Shown: piece by piece, positions 8,380 through 17,119 of the stretch
How positions within the stretch are numbered: position 1 is the first letter of the stretch
How the letters are laid out: each line of letters opens with the position of its first letter
Source of the DNA: Nisaea sp.
GTDB taxonomy: Bacteria > Pseudomonadota > Alphaproteobacteria > Thalassobaculales > Thalassobaculaceae
Assembly: GCF_017640745.1 (NCBI RefSeq)
Contig: NZ_JAEPQA010000015.1
Span: 1 to 64,000 of the forward strand
Reading direction: 5' to 3'
DNA length: 64,000 nucleotides
The notes under the pieces: generated by a model
Seen by the model: only the letters and a program-made list of their open reading frames with translations
Told to the model about the DNA's origin: nothing
Database searches by the model: none
Made by a program: the position numbers and the translations under genes

Positions 8380-10317
8380 TCAGCCAAGAAAAGCATCCAG
8401 GCGCCCTTGGCGAAAGGCCCGAACGGCAAAACGCGCCGGGTCGCCGGCCAGCCCCGCCGCCATCTCAAGCGGCCAAACCTCCCCGAACAGCCTTGCCGCG
8501 AGCAATTCAGCCGCCAACGGCGCGGTGACGAACCCGCGCGAGCCGAGCCCACCGAGCACGAGAATGTCCGATGCCGGAAGGAGAGGTCCGCCGCGCGGAA
8601 CCGGCTTTGCGAAAGCCGACCGTAGATCCACTCCGTCCGGCAGCGCTCCGAATAGCGGCACGCGGTCCGGCGTCACGGCCCGCAGCCGCGCACGGCCAGT
8701 CCAGGCCGCGTCCGGAGTGGCGACAAAATCCGCCAGACAGGGCGGAAGGTTGGAGTGGTTGCGCCGGTGATCCTCATAGGTCACCGCATCGTCCCACCCC
8801 GGGCCGATCCGGTTCACCGGATCGTGCGTCGCCCCCAGAAAACGGATGCCGTCCCGCACCGGCGACAGATAGCCGCCCCAGGAAAGCGCGCATCTCAGAG
8901 GGTCGTCTTGTCCGAGCGCCGGGACCATGGAGAGCTGACCGCGCACTGGCGCGAGCGGAAGCCAGTCACCCGCGGAAAAGCTTCCATTGCCAATACCTGC
9001 AGCAAGAATCACCGTGTCGGCTTCACCCAGAACATCGCCATGATCGTCAAGCAGCCTCAAGCCGCTTCCGGTCCGCGCCAGACCGGCGACGCAGCGCCCG
9101 ACACATGGAGCCCCGTCGATCCATTCGCGGAGCAGCTTTTCGGTCCCGAGAAGTCCTGCATCGGCATGGAAAAGTCCCGGGCAGTTCAACTCCACTCCGG
9201 CAACATCGCTTGCCGTCCGGGCGTCCAGGAGTTCGGCGCGGGCGGCCGGATTCCAGTCATGTCCGCGTGCCTTTTCCGCCCGGACGAGCGATGCCTCCTG
9301 CTCAAGCATGACAAGAACGCCGACCGGGTCCCAGGCTTCGCTTCTGCCATATTGCTCGATCGCATAACGGTAGGCCGCCGCATGGAATCTGGCGGCCGGA
9401 CTGTCGCCCGCATCCATGCGCGGCATGACGAGCGCCAGGGGATTTCCCGAAGCACCCGATCCGATGCCTCCGCCATCGTAGAGCTCCGGCGTAACGCCTC
9501 GCCGCCGAAACGCGCGGACCAGCGACGCGCCGGCAATGCCGCCCCCGACGATGGCGATACGGGCGTTCCGGCCACGCTCGGCCACCGGCGCCGCCAGCCG
9601 CGCAAATTCGGGGCGTTCATCAGGCACATTCTCTTGCTTTCGGGCCACCGACATCTCGCGCTTGCGCCCGAAGCCCGGCATTTTGGTGACTTCGAATCCG
9701 GCCGCGGCCAGCCCCCGGCGCACCGCCCCCGCCGACGTGAAGGTCGCGAGCGTACCGCCCGCGACGGTGAGACGCCCGATCCCCGTCAGAACCTCCTCAC
9801 GCCACATCTCCGGATTTCGGGACGGAGCGAAACCGTCGAGAAACCAGGCATCGATGCGGGCCTTCAATTTCGAAAGCAAGTCCCCCGCCTCGCCGATTGC
9901 GAGTGTCAGGACAATCCCCCATTCCTCGAAATGAATGCGGTGCAGCCCCGGCACCGGATCGGGATAGCGTTCGGCCAGCGCCCCGGCGACCTCGCCGATT
10001 TCGGGCCAGCGTTCGAGCGCGCGGCGGCACTCCCCGGCAGAGAGCGGAAACCCCTCGATGCTCACATAATGCAGAAGCGCGCCGGTCGGCCGTGTCCGGC
10101 GCCACAGATCGGCGACAGCACAGAAATTGAGACCGGTCCCGAACCCGGTCTCGCCGATCGTGAAGGTCTCCCGCCCGGCCCAGGCTTCGGGAAGGCCGTT
10201 CCCTGCGAGAAAGACGTGGCGGGTCTCGGCGAGACCGTCCTCGGCGGAAAAATAGACGTCGCCGAACCGCTCCGAAAACGGGAGCGATCCGTCCTGCCAG
10301 CTCAGGTTCTGGGATAT
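8380..10317 (-). CDS. mnmC: Bifunctional tRNA mnm5s2U34 biosynthesis protein MnmC, without a canonical start codon
   Basis: This is a two-domain enzyme that completes mnm5s2U at tRNA wobble position 34. The C-terminal FAD domain removes carboxymethyl from cmnm5s2U, and the N-terminal SAM domain methylates the resulting nm5s2U. The N-terminal part has QDGSLPFS, GDVYFS and the SAM-binding GETGFGTGLNF. The FAD Rossmann motif VGGGIAGASL follows in the second half. The first canonical start codon in frame is a GTG at 10065, inside the methyltransferase domain. Clear MnmC homology continues upstream to about 10317. AAGGAGG at 10326-10332 sits 8 bases before an ATA codon (10315-10317), my proposed start, giving 645 residues. 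One base change would make it ATG followed by TCC CAG AAC. Confidence 0.9.
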   Translation of the reverse strand: MSQNLSWQDGSLPFSERFGDVYFSAEDGLAETRHVFLAGNGLPEAWAGRETFTIGETGFGTGLNFCAVADLWRRTRPTGALLHYVSIEGFPLSAGECRRALERWPEIGEVAGALAERYPDPVPGLHRIHFEEWGIVLTLAIGEAGDLLSKLKARIDAWFLDGFAPSRNPEMWREEVLTGIGRLTVAGGTLATFTSAGAVRRGLAAAGFEVTKMPGFGRKREMSVARKQENVPDERPEFARLAAPVAERGRNARIAIVGGGIAGASLVRAFRRRGVTPELYDGGGIGSGASGNPLALVMPRMDAGDSPAARFHAAAYRYAIEQYGRSEAWDPVGVLVMLEQEASLVRAEKARGHDWNPAARAELLDARTASDVAGVELNCPGLFHADAGLLGTEKLLREWIDGAPCVGRCVAGLARTGSGLRLLDDHGDVLGEADTVILAAGIGNGSFSAGDWLPLAPVRGQLSMVPALGQDDPLRCALSWGGYLSPVRDGIRFLGATHDPVNRIGPGWDDAVTYEDHRRNHSNLPPCLADFVATPDAAWTGRARLRAVTPDRVPLFGALPDGVDLRSAFAKPVPRGGPLLPASDILVLGGLGSRGFVTAPLAAELLAARLFGEVWPLEMAAGLAGDPARFAVRAFRQGRLDAFLG

Positions 10318-10325
10318 GGCCAGGC

Positions 10326-10332
10326 CCTCCTT
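10326..10332 (-). promoter_or_regulatory. Shine-Dalgarno AAGGAGG that decides the mnmC start
   Basis: A full AAGGAGG lies on the minus strand, 8 bases upstream of the ATA at 10317 and only 2 bases upstream of a CTG at 10323. The spacing favours ATA as the initiation point. No ATG, GTG or TTG lies in frame between the upstream cupin stop and 10065. Confidence 0.6.
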
Positions 10333-10354
10333 GTCCGGCGGGCCGCGCGCCCGG

Positions 10355-10750
10355 TCAGCTTTCGGGCGCGTCGACTTCGTAAGTCTTGAAATTCGCCGGC
10401 GCTACGACCTCGATCAGTTCGAGGTCCTCGGAATGTTCAATTTCGCGATGTTTGATCATCGGCGGCTGCAAAACGCAATCGCCCTCCTTGATCATGTGCA
10501 CGCCCTGGCCCTCGTATTCGAACTTCGCCCAGCCTTTCAGGACGTAGAACATCTGGAACTTGCAGTCGTGCACGTGCCAGGCACCGGTCGCGTTATGTCC
10601 GTCGCGTGCCTTGATCACGTGAGACACCACATCGCCCTTGGAGGCATCTTCGATTCCGAGGTCGCGATATTCGAAATAGCTCCGGAGCCCGCGCGCAACG
10701 AACGGATGCTCATCCCCGACGTGATGCAGGAACTCGTGCTTTTCAGTCAT
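10355..10750 (-). CDS. Single-domain cupin protein
   Basis: The protein is 131 residues, a small cupin_2-type beta barrel. Metal-binding His positions are visible in WHVHDCKFQMFYVLKGWAKFEYEG (cupin motif 1) and in the second conserved box around PPMIKHREI. Cupins of this size can be sugar or acid isomerases, dioxygenase-like or purely ligand-binding; the substrate is not evident. It lies directly upstream of mnmC (stop to SD about 22 bases) and is probably co-transcribed with it. It is divergent from the 81-residue protein gene. Confidence 0.82.
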   Translation of the reverse strand: MTEKHEFLHHVGDEHPFVARGLRSYFEYRDLGIEDASKGDVVSHVIKARDGHNATGAWHVHDCKFQMFYVLKGWAKFEYEGQGVHMIKEGDCVLQPPMIKHREIEHSEDLELIEVVAPANFKTYEVDAPES

Positions 10751-10865
10751 GTTTTTCCTCCCACTGACTTTGGAATCAGTCTAGCGTTCGCTCGGTGCCG
10801 GCCTCAAGCGAAGCCGCATCGAATAAAGCCCTTCGGGCGGGAACAATAAAAAGTCGGAGAATGAT

Positions 10866-11111
10866 ATGTCGGACTCGGATGCGGGAGTTCTGCCGGACGA
10901 CGAACAGAAACGCGTCGCGCTGAAACTCATCCTCGAGGCCTGGGACGAAGCGGTCGACCAGGGCTGCGCACCGGAGATGGTCGCCTCATCCGCAATCTTT
11001 GCGGCCCTGACCGATATGATCGAGAATTACGGCGAGCAGGCCGTTGCGGACATGGTGGCCGAATGGCCCGACCGGATCCGTGAGGGAGAATTCACGCTCG
11101 CCTCGAAGTAA
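10866..11111 (+). CDS. Small acidic protein of unknown function, 81 aa
   Basis: The start ATG follows a GGAGA Shine-Dalgarno. The protein is acidic and predicted helical (LKLILEAWDEAVDQG, FAALTDMIENYGEQAVADMVAEWPDRI). There are no membrane segments or cysteine clusters besides a single Cys. I recognise the style of a small conserved alphaproteobacterial protein but cannot name a family. The SDR gene follows after about 57 bases. Confidence 0.68.
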   Translation: MSDSDAGVLPDDEQKRVALKLILEAWDEAVDQGCAPEMVASSAIFAALTDMIENYGEQAVADMVAEWPDRIREGEFTLASK

Positions 11112-11168
11112 CATCGGACCAGCCAACGAGTCCGGATTGCACATAAAAAAGGCTTGGGGAGAAGCACA

Positions 11169-11921
11169 TTGAAGGATGGGGATTTTACCGGTCGCGCGGC
11201 GATCGTGACGGGCGGCGCGAAAGGCATCGGCCTTGCCGTTGCAAAACGCATTCTGGAACGTGGTGGCAAGGTCGCCCTCTGGGACGTGGATGCGGAGGCG
11301 CTCGCGGCCAGGGTCTCGGAACTCGGAAATCCTTCGGGTCTGTCGGCAGCAACCGTCGATGTCAGTTCGGAAGCGAGCGTCGCAGTGGGTCATGCCAATT
11401 CGGTCGGCGCCATCGGCCCGATCGACCTGCTGGTCAACAGCGCCGGCATCATCGGTCCGACAGTTCCGACCACCTCCTACGCGCTGCCGGACTGGAAGCG
11501 GGTCATCGACATCGACCTGACCGGCGTCTTCCTCTGCTCCAAGACCGTCGCGCCGGGCATGGTTGATCGCGGCTATGGGCGGATCGTGAATATCGCCTCG
11601 ATCGCCGGCAAGGAAGGCACGCCGAACGCCCCTGCCTACAGCGCGGCAAAAGCCGGCGTGATCGCCTTCACCAAGGCGATGAGCAAGGAACTCGTGAATA
11701 CCGGCGTCCTCATAAACTCCATCGCACCCGGACCAATCGAAACCGAGATGGTTGCGAACGCGGACCCGAAACATGTCGAGGTGATGATCTCGAAATGTCC
11801 AATGGGGCGTCTCGGCACCGTCGCGGAAGTCGCCACCATGGTGTGCTGGCTGCTGTCGGAGGAATGTACCTTCAATACCGGCGCCTGCTTCGACCTGTCC
11901 GGCGGCCGCGCCGTCTACTGA
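11169..11921 (+). CDS. SDR-family NAD(P)-dependent oxidoreductase
   Basis: The protein is about 250 residues, a classical short-chain dehydrogenase. The cofactor loop TGGAKGIGLA, the NSAG motif (LLVNSAGI) and the catalytic Ser-Tyr-Lys set (NIASIAG, then YSAAKAG) are all present, so it should be active. The start is taken as TTG 11169, which has GGGGAGAAG just upstream; a TTG at 11154 would place the SD inside the gene. The substrate is unknown, and FabG-like or sugar/hydroxyacid dehydrogenases are all possible. It begins a same-strand series with the SCP2-like protein, alpha/beta hydrolase and YcgN-like protein. Confidence 0.88.
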   Translation: MKDGDFTGRAAIVTGGAKGIGLAVAKRILERGGKVALWDVDAEALAARVSELGNPSGLSAATVDVSSEASVAVGHANSVGAIGPIDLLVNSAGIIGPTVPTTSYALPDWKRVIDIDLTGVFLCSKTVAPGMVDRGYGRIVNIASIAGKEGTPNAPAYSAAKAGVIAFTKAMSKELVNTGVLINSIAPGPIETEMVANADPKHVEVMISKCPMGRLGTVAEVATMVCWLLSEECTFNTGACFDLSGGRAVY

Positions 11922-11937
11922 TCCGGAGAGAGACACC

Positions 11938-12312
11938 ATGTTCGACTGTCTGACGGACGCTGTCGCCAGCCGCCCGCACCTGCGCCACATCGGCCGCTAC
12001 ATGCGTTCCGCCTTTCTGCTCGAGGTCGGCGACACGCCCTATCATGTCACGGTCGAGAACGGCGCCGTCAGCGCCGTCGAGGTCGGACCGTTCAAGATGC
12101 GGAGCTGGGACTTCGCCATCCGAGCGCCGAGGGAGGTCTGGGAGACTTTCTGGTCCGACGCACCGCCACCGGGCTACCAGGACCTCTTCGCCATGACGCG
12201 CTACGGGCATGCCCGGCTCGAAGGCAACACCGCGCCGCTGCTGCACAATCTGCGCTACGTGAAGGAACTGCTCGCCCTCCCCCGGACCCTGCGTCAGGAG
12301 GCGGGGAAATGA
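11938..12312 (+). CDS. Small SCP2-like protein of unknown function
   Basis: The protein is 124 residues. The pattern, with LLEVGDTPYHVTVENGAV followed by a Trp-rich FAIRAPREVWETFW stretch, resembles small sterol-carrier (SCP2-like) domains that accompany hydrolase genes. I see no catalytic residues. It starts 16 bases after the SDR stop, and its stop overlaps the ATG of the alpha/beta hydrolase by four bases. A function tied to the hydrolase substrate, such as presenting a hydrophobic ligand, is likely but inferred. Confidence 0.72.
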   Translation: MFDCLTDAVASRPHLRHIGRYMRSAFLLEVGDTPYHVTVENGAVSAVEVGPFKMRSWDFAIRAPREVWETFWSDAPPPGYQDLFAMTRYGHARLEGNTAPLLHNLRYVKELLALPRTLRQEAGK

Positions 12313-13160
12313 GCTCAAGGATCGAGCCGATTACCGGGCGCTACGTGCATCTCGAGATCGAGGGCCGTCCCTACCGGATCTATTTCGAGGAGGCCGGCAG
12401 CGGCATTCCCCTGCTCTGCCTGCACACCGCCGGTGCGCATTCGAGCCAGTACCGGCACCTTATGTGCGACAGTGCCGTCACCGACCGGTTCCGCGTCATC
12501 GCTTTCGATCTGCCGTGGCACGGCAAGTCCAACCCGCCGGAAGGCTGGCAGGACGAGGAATACAAGCTGACGAGCAGTTTCTACGTCGCTGCGGTAGAAG
12601 CCTTCTCCGAAGCGCTCGACCTCGACCGGCCGGTGGTGATGGGCTGCTCCATGGGCGGCCGGGTCGTCGTCCGGTTGGCGCTGGAGAAAGGCGCCGCGCT
12701 ACGGGGCGTCATCGGCCTCGAGGGCTCCGACCATCCCTCGCCCTGGTACGACAACAGCTGGCTGGAGAGCCCGGAGTTCCTGCGCGGCGATTTCTGCGCC
12801 GCCCTCGTCTCCGGCCTCGTCGCGCCGCAAAGTCCGGACGAGTTCCGTTGGGAAACGCTCTGGCACTATTACCAGGGCGGTCCGGAGGTCTTTAAGGGCG
12901 ACATGCATTTCTACCGGACCGACAGCGACTACGCACGGGATAGCAGCACGATCGACACCGGCGCCTGCCCAGTCTTCCTGATGACCGGCGAATACGACTA
13001 TTCCTGCACGCCGGAGAACACGATCGAGACCGCAAAACGCATTCCCGGCGCCGAAGCGATCATCATGAAGGAGATGGGGCACTTCCCGATGTCGGAAAAT
13101 CCCGCAGCCTTCCGCGAACAGCTGCTGCCCGTTCTGGCGCGGATCGCCGGCAAGGACTGA
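12309..13160 (+). CDS. Alpha/beta hydrolase
   Basis: The protein is 283 residues. The nucleophile elbow GCSMGG (Ser) lies after beta-5, an oxyanion-region LHTAGAHS sits near the N-terminus, and the acid is probably in MTGEYDYSC. The catalytic His is in [11 protein letters not shown]. All three triad members can be placed. It overlaps the upstream SCP2-like gene by ATGA and precedes the YcgN-like gene by one base, so the set is translationally coupled. The substrate is unknown; the C-C hydrolase/esterase branch of the fold fits by length. Confidence 0.88.
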   Translation: MSSRIEPITGRYVHLEIEGRPYRIYFEEAGSGIPLLCLHTAGAHSSQYRHLMCDSAVTDRFRVIAFDLPWHGKSNPPEGWQDEEYKLTSSFYVAAVEAFSEALDLDRPVVMGCSMGGRVVVRLALEKGAALRGVIGLEGSDHPSPWYDNSWLESPEFLRGDFCAALVSGLVAPQSPDEFRWETLWHYYQGGPEVFKGDMHFYRTDSDYARDSSTIDTGACPVFLMTGEYDYSCTPENTIETAKRIPGAEAIIMKEMGHFPMSENPAAFREQLLPVLARIAGKD

Positions 13161-13161
13161 G

Positions 13162-13623
13162 ATGACGGCTGAGAGCGCCACGTCCAACCTTCCATACTGG
13201 AAGACCACGCCGCTGGAGCAGATGAGCGGCGAGCAGTGGGAGGCGCTCTGCGACGGCTGCGGAAAATGCTGTCTGGTGAAGCTGATCGACGATGTGACCG
13301 ACGACCTGCATTACACCGACGTCGCCTGCAAGTTGCTCGACGGACAGTCCTGCCGCTGCAAGGACTATTCGAACCGGAAGGCCAAGGTGCCGGATTGCGT
13401 GATCCTGACGCCGAAGCTTCTCGAGGATCTGGTCTGGATGCCCTCGACCTGCGCCTACCGGCTGGTCAAGGAAGGCAAGGATCTGCCGTTCTGGCACCCC
13501 CTTGTCTGCGGCGACCCGGAGATGGTGCATGAAGCCGGGATATCGGTCCGGGGACGCGCCGTTTCGGAGGATCTGGTGCCGGACGAGCAGTTGATCGATC
13601 ACATCGTCGAATGGGCCGAATGA
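13162..13623 (+). CDS. YcgN-family (UPF0260) cysteine-cluster protein
   Basis: The protein is 153 residues. The N-terminal cluster is CDGCGKCC (C30, C33, C36, C37), with further cysteines in [14 protein letters not shown] and in PDCVIL and STCAYRL, as in the UPF0260 family. The pattern suggests a bound metal or Fe-S cluster, but the family has no assigned reaction that I know of. It starts one base after the alpha/beta hydrolase stop and is followed by a candidate terminator, marking the end of this operon. Confidence 0.9.
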   Translation: MTAESATSNLPYWKTTPLEQMSGEQWEALCDGCGKCCLVKLIDDVTDDLHYTDVACKLLDGQSCRCKDYSNRKAKVPDCVILTPKLLEDLVWMPSTCAYRLVKEGKDLPFWHPLVCGDPEMVHEAGISVRGRAVSEDLVPDEQLIDHIVEWAE

Positions 13624-13631
13624 CCGAAGTC

Positions 13632-13650
13632 GGGGCAAACGCCCCCTTTT
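13632..13650 (+). terminator. Rho-independent terminator candidate after the YcgN-like gene
   Basis: GGGGC, the loop AAAC, GCCCC, then C and TTTT form a short GC-only hairpin with a T-run, placed 9 bases after the stop codon. The stem is only five base pairs, so termination may be partial. Confidence 0.5.
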
Positions 13651-13698
13651 ATCATCGGTGACGTGACCCCACTTTTGGACGGGAGAAAGGGGGCTGAT

Positions 13699-13890
13699 AT
13701 GAGCCGAGGCATGTGGATACTGGCCGCGTTGCTGGCCGTGATCGTGATGGCGACGATCTATCAGGAGGAGTTCGGCGGCGGCGTCGACCGGCCATGGGCG
13801 GCCTGCAAGGAAAGCATGGTCCAGCAATGGCTTTCGGGAGACTGCACTCCCAGAGACGGCGCACAGATCAATATCCAGCCGCAAAACTGA
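13699..13890 (+). CDS. Small single-span membrane or secreted protein, 63 aa
   Basis: The start is taken at ATG 13699, preceded by the purine-rich GGGAGAAAGGGGG. An N-terminal hydrophobic helix (MWILAALLAVIVMATIY) acts as a membrane anchor. It is followed by a short extracytoplasmic tail with two cysteines (AACKES and GDCTPRD) that could form a disulfide. The function is unknown. It lies between the YcgN terminator and the Zur box of the zinc cluster and is probably a separate unit. Confidence 0.6.
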   Translation: MSRGMWILAALLAVIVMATIYQEEFGGGVDRPWAACKESMVQQWLSGDCTPRDGAQINIQPQN

Positions 13891-13922
13891 ACCCGGAGCC
13901 CCGATAGTATCTGGCGAAGTTG

Positions 13923-13948
13923 ATATGTTATGTTATAATATTTCAAAC
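13923..13948. promoter_or_regulatory. Probable Zur box upstream of the Zrg-type zinc cluster
   Basis: The AT-rich imperfect palindrome contains ATGTTATAATAT (13931-13942). From memory of alphaproteobacterial Zur boxes (ATGTTATAATATAACAT), 14 of 17 positions match in 13931-13947. It sits about 30 bases upstream of the DUF2796 gene start, where repressor binding would block transcription. The cluster content (zinc-related) and a zur gene elsewhere in the window support the call. Confidence 0.62.
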
Positions 13949-13976
13949 TTAACTCATCGCTCCCGGAGCTCCAAAA

Positions 13977-14516
13977 ATGATCCGTTCCGCATCCGCCGCC
14001 CTTCTGCTTGCTGCCCTGGCCGCATCACCCGTCGCCGCGAGCGAAACACGTTCCTCCGGCGCCCATGAGCATGGCCATGGACAGCTGAACATCGCGATCG
14101 AAGGCAACAGCGTGCTGATGGAGCTCCAAATTCCCGGTGCGGATATCGTCGGCTTCGAGCACGAGGCGAAATCCGATGCCGACAAGGCTGCGATGATCGA
14201 CGCGGAGAAGAAGCTGAAGGACGGCGCCGCGCTCTTCAGTTTCCAGGGAGCCACCTGCACTTTCGAGCAGGCGCATGTCGAAGACGGCCACGACGATCAC
14301 GGCAAGCAGTCCGCCTCCCAGGAAGCGGAGCATTCCGAGTTCCACGTGGCCTATGAAATCTCCTGCGACGACACGTCCCGGCTGTCGGGAATCGAGTTTC
14401 CCTTTTTCGCCGTCTTTCCGCATAGCGAGGAACTCGACGTGACGGTTCTCGGCGCGCGGGGTCAGTTCAAGTATGAGGTGGAGCGCGATACGCCTATGCT
14501 CTCCCTCAAGAACTGA
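13977..14516 (+). CDS. ZrgA-like periplasmic zinc-related protein (DUF2796)
   Basis: The protein is 179 residues with a Sec signal peptide (about residues 1-22, ending VAASE). The mature part has the DUF2796 hallmark HEHGHGQLNIAIEG and a central His/Asp-rich loop (HVEDGHDDHGKQ), consistent with zinc binding in the periplasm. In Vibrio, the zrg cluster with the same gene order is reported to be zinc-regulated and to aid zinc acquisition. Here it is first of four co-directional genes and carries the Zur box, so it should be induced under zinc starvation. Confidence 0.88.
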   Translation: MIRSASAALLLAALAASPVAASETRSSGAHEHGHGQLNIAIEGNSVLMELQIPGADIVGFEHEAKSDADKAAMIDAEKKLKDGAALFSFQGATCTFEQAHVEDGHDDHGKQSASQEAEHSEFHVAYEISCDDTSRLSGIEFPFFAVFPHSEELDVTVLGARGQFKYEVERDTPMLSLKN

Positions 14517-14539
14517 ACACCTCTATCCCGGAACGAACC

Positions 14540-15259
14540 GTGGCAGCGCCCCATCCCCGACCAGACGACAGTTCGCCTGCGATTGCCCTCTCCGGCGTGC
14601 AATTCGAGTGGAAAGGGACCGGCTTCCGCATCGCCGTCGACGCTTTTCAGGTTGCGCGGGGCGAGCGGGTTCTGCTGCTCGGCCCATCCGGCGGCGGCAA
14701 GTCGACCCTGCTGGGGTTGATCTGCGGAATCTCGACGCCGGCCGAGGGAAAGATCGAAATCCTCGGGACGGATCTCTCCACCCTCTCATCGGCGCAGCGG
14801 GACCGTTTCCGGGCGGAGCATATCGGCGTGATCTTCCAGATGTTCAATCTGCTGCCCTATGCCTCGGCGCTGGAAAATGTGCGCCTCGGCCTTGCCTTCG
14901 CCCCCGGACGCGCGCGCCGCGCAGGCGGGGATGCGGACGCCGCCGACGTACTGCTGACCCGACTGGACCTGCCGGAAGGCAAGATGCGGCATCGTCCGGC
15001 CTCCGGCCTCAGCACCGGCCAGCAGCAGCGCGTCGCCGCCGCGCGCGCGCTGATCGGCGGCCCGGAACTCATCGTCGCGGACGAGCCCACCTCGGCGCTC
15101 GACGGCTCCAGCCAGGAGCGTTTCCTCGACCTCCTCTTCGCGCAGCTCGACAGTCTCGGTGCGAGCCTGCTGATGGTGAGCCACGACGAACGCCTCGCAT
15201 CGCGCTTCGACCGCGTCGTCCGCACGACCGACGTTCTCAGAACGGAGGCGGCGGCGTGA
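14540..15259 (+). CDS. ABC transporter ATP-binding protein of the Zrg-type cluster (MacB/LolD class)
   Basis: The protein is 239 residues from GTG 14540. Walker A is GPSGGGKS, the Q-loop is QMFNLL, the ABC signature is LSTGQQQR, Walker B is LIVADEPTSALD and the H-loop is VSHDER. Sequence class and the FtsX-type partner indicate a mechanotransmission-type ABC system rather than a classical importer. It overlaps the permease start by four bases (GTGA), so the two are translationally coupled. It presumably works with the DUF2796 protein in zinc handling. Confidence 0.92.
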   Translation: MAAPHPRPDDSSPAIALSGVQFEWKGTGFRIAVDAFQVARGERVLLLGPSGGGKSTLLGLICGISTPAEGKIEILGTDLSTLSSAQRDRFRAEHIGVIFQMFNLLPYASALENVRLGLAFAPGRARRAGGDADAADVLLTRLDLPEGKMRHRPASGLSTGQQQRVAAARALIGGPELIVADEPTSALDGSSQERFLDLLFAQLDSLGASLLMVSHDERLASRFDRVVRTTDVLRTEAAA

Positions 15260-16515
15260 TTCTGCTGAGACTTACGGGGCGTTCCATTGCCAACAGGTGG
15301 GCGACAGCATTGCTCACCGTGCTCGCCCTCGCGGTCAGCATCGCGCTGTTCCTTGGGGTGGAACGTGTCCGCACCGGGGCCCGCACAAGCTTCGGCAGCA
15401 CCATCTCCGGCACGGACCTGATCGTTGGCGCGCGCAGCGGCGGCGTCCAGCTCATGCTCTATTCCGTGTTCCGCATCGGCAATGCCACCAACAACATGAC
15501 CTGGGAAAGCTACCGGGACATTGCCGGGCAGCCCGAGGTCGCCTGGACCGTACCGCTCTCCCTCGGCGACAGCCATCGCGGGTTCCGCGTGCTCGGCACC
15601 ACGGAGGCCTATTTCGAGCATTACCGCTTCCGCGGTGGACAAAAGCTGACCATGCGCGCTGGGGAACCGTTCAGCGACCTGTTCGATGCGACCCTCGGCG
15701 CGGACGTGGCAGAGACACTCGGCTACAAGGTCGGCGATCCGATCGTGGTCGCCCATGGGCTCGGCGCGATCGGCTTTACGCGGCATGAGGACATGCCATT
15801 CCGGGTGTCCGGTATTCTCGAGAAGACCGGCACCCCGGTCGACCGGACGGTGCATGTCAGCCTCGCCGCAATCGAGGCGATCCATGTCGACTGGCAAAGC
15901 GGCGCCCGCATTCCTGGTCAGTCGACCGGCGCAGACGCGGTCCGGCAGATGGATCTGACTCCGAAATCGATCACCGCGGCTCTGGTCGGCGTGACCTCGA
16001 AACTGAAGACCTTCAAGCTCCAGCGCTTCATCAACGAGTACCCGGAAGAGCCGCTGCTCGCCGTGCTGCCCGGCGTCGCGCTCCAGGAGCTCTGGTCGCT
16101 CATCGGCGTGGCCGAGACCGCTCTTGCAGGTGTTTCCGCGATGGTCGTCCTGACCGCCGTCATCGGGATGATGGCAGCCATTCTCTCCAGCCTTGCGGAA
16201 CGGCGTCGGGAAATGGCGATCCTGCGGTCCGTCGGCGCAGGCCCCGGCACTATCGCGCTGCTGACCGTGCTCGAGGCCGCCCTGCTCTCGCTCGCAGGCG
16301 CGGTTGCCGGAACCGCCCTGTTTCTGACCGGCTTGGCGGTCGCCGGACCTCTCGCCGACCAGGCCTTCGGGCTCTACCTGCCCTTCACGCTTCCGACCGC
16401 GCGCGAAGCGGCGATCTTGGGAATATTCGTTCTCGCTGGTATCGTTGCAGGGCTGTTTCCCGCCCTGCGCGCATACCGGATATCTCTCGCGGACGGCATG
16501 ACGATCCGGCAATAG
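15256..16515 (+). CDS. FtsX/MacB-type ABC transporter permease of the Zrg-type cluster
   Basis: The protein is 419 residues, starting at the GTG that overlaps the ATPase stop. It has one N-terminal transmembrane helix (WATALLTVLALAVSIALFL), a large periplasmic domain (about 60-265), then three C-terminal helices forming an FtsX domain that ends in FPALRAYRISLADGMTIRQ. The coupling segment SLAERRREMAILRSVGA is typical. It pairs with the preceding ATPase. Confidence 0.9.
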   Translation: MILLRLTGRSIANRWATALLTVLALAVSIALFLGVERVRTGARTSFGSTISGTDLIVGARSGGVQLMLYSVFRIGNATNNMTWESYRDIAGQPEVAWTVPLSLGDSHRGFRVLGTTEAYFEHYRFRGGQKLTMRAGEPFSDLFDATLGADVAETLGYKVGDPIVVAHGLGAIGFTRHEDMPFRVSGILEKTGTPVDRTVHVSLAAIEAIHVDWQSGARIPGQSTGADAVRQMDLTPKSITAALVGVTSKLKTFKLQRFINEYPEEPLLAVLPGVALQELWSLIGVAETALAGVSAMVVLTAVIGMMAAILSSLAERRREMAILRSVGAGPGTIALLTVLEAALLSLAGAVAGTALFLTGLAVAGPLADQAFGLYLPFTLPTAREAAILGIFVLAGIVAGLFPALRAYRISLADGMTIRQ

Positions 16516-16524
16516 GAGGCTGGT

Positions 16525-17052
16525 GTGAGCAACTCTCTGGTTCTTTCCCGCAGATCTTTCCTCGCACTCGCGGGATCTGTTCCGGCAATGGCAGGCTTGC
16601 CGGTAATCGCCCGAGCTTCGGAGACACCGCGCGACATTCTCTGGGAAGATCTCATCCCGAATGCGGACGAGCGCCTGCAGGCGACCATGAACCGTCTCGG
16701 AGTGGTCCAGCACGGGGGCGCTCCGGCGCAGACCAGCGACGATTACGGCAAGGATCTGGTAAAGGAATTGATCGGTCAGAACATCCGCATCGCCGGCTAC
16801 ATTATCCCGCTCGACTATGAAGGCGTCGGGGTCAAGGAACTGATCCTGGTGCCCTATGTCGGCGCCTGCATCCACGTACCCCCGCCGCCACCGAACCAGC
16901 TTATCCTCGTCCGCACGGAACAGCCTTACGACCCGCGGGAAATGTTCGAACCGGTGCATGTCGCCGGCACGCTCGGCATCCTGAACGAGACGAACGACCT
17001 GGCGGAAGTCGGGTACTCCCTGCAGGCGGATTCGATCGCGCCCTATCAGTAG
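16525..17052 (+). CDS. Tat-exported DUF3299 protein of the zinc cluster
   Basis: The protein is 175 residues, with GTG start 16525 and AGGAGG just upstream. The N-terminus has a twin-arginine signal (SRRSFLALAGS, cleavage near ARASE). The mature part carries the DUF3299 pattern: DILWEDLIP, RIAGYIIPLDYEG and the Cys-Pro-His cluster CIHVPPPPPNQL. The family is found with DUF2796 and FtsX-type ABC genes and is thought to be periplasmic. The single conserved Cys/His region suggests metal binding. Last gene of the Zur-box cluster. Confidence 0.88.
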   Translation: MSNSLVLSRRSFLALAGSVPAMAGLPVIARASETPRDILWEDLIPNADERLQATMNRLGVVQHGGAPAQTSDDYGKDLVKELIGQNIRIAGYIIPLDYEGVGVKELILVPYVGACIHVPPPPPNQLILVRTEQPYDPREMFEPVHVAGTLGILNETNDLAEVGYSLQADSIAPYQ

Positions 17053-17119
17053 GCGACAAAGGCAATCCCCGAATTGCGCCGGCCAGGTGAAGAGTCCTAG
17101 ACTTGGCTTCCCACCTTAC

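Noticed and set aside
10065-10065. GTG at 10065 as the mnmC start
   Set aside because: It lies after the SAM-binding GTGLNF motif, so a protein starting there would lack the methyltransferase core that is plainly encoded upstream in the same frame.
14473-15255. N-terminal extension of the FtsX permease frame back to 14473
   Set aside because: Residues before 15256 are Arg/Ala-rich and lie opposite the true ATPase frame; the GTG overlapping the ATPase stop is the natural start.
14857-16959. 700-codon minus-strand frame across the zinc ABC genes
   Set aside because: It is a shadow of the ATPase, permease and DUF3299 genes.
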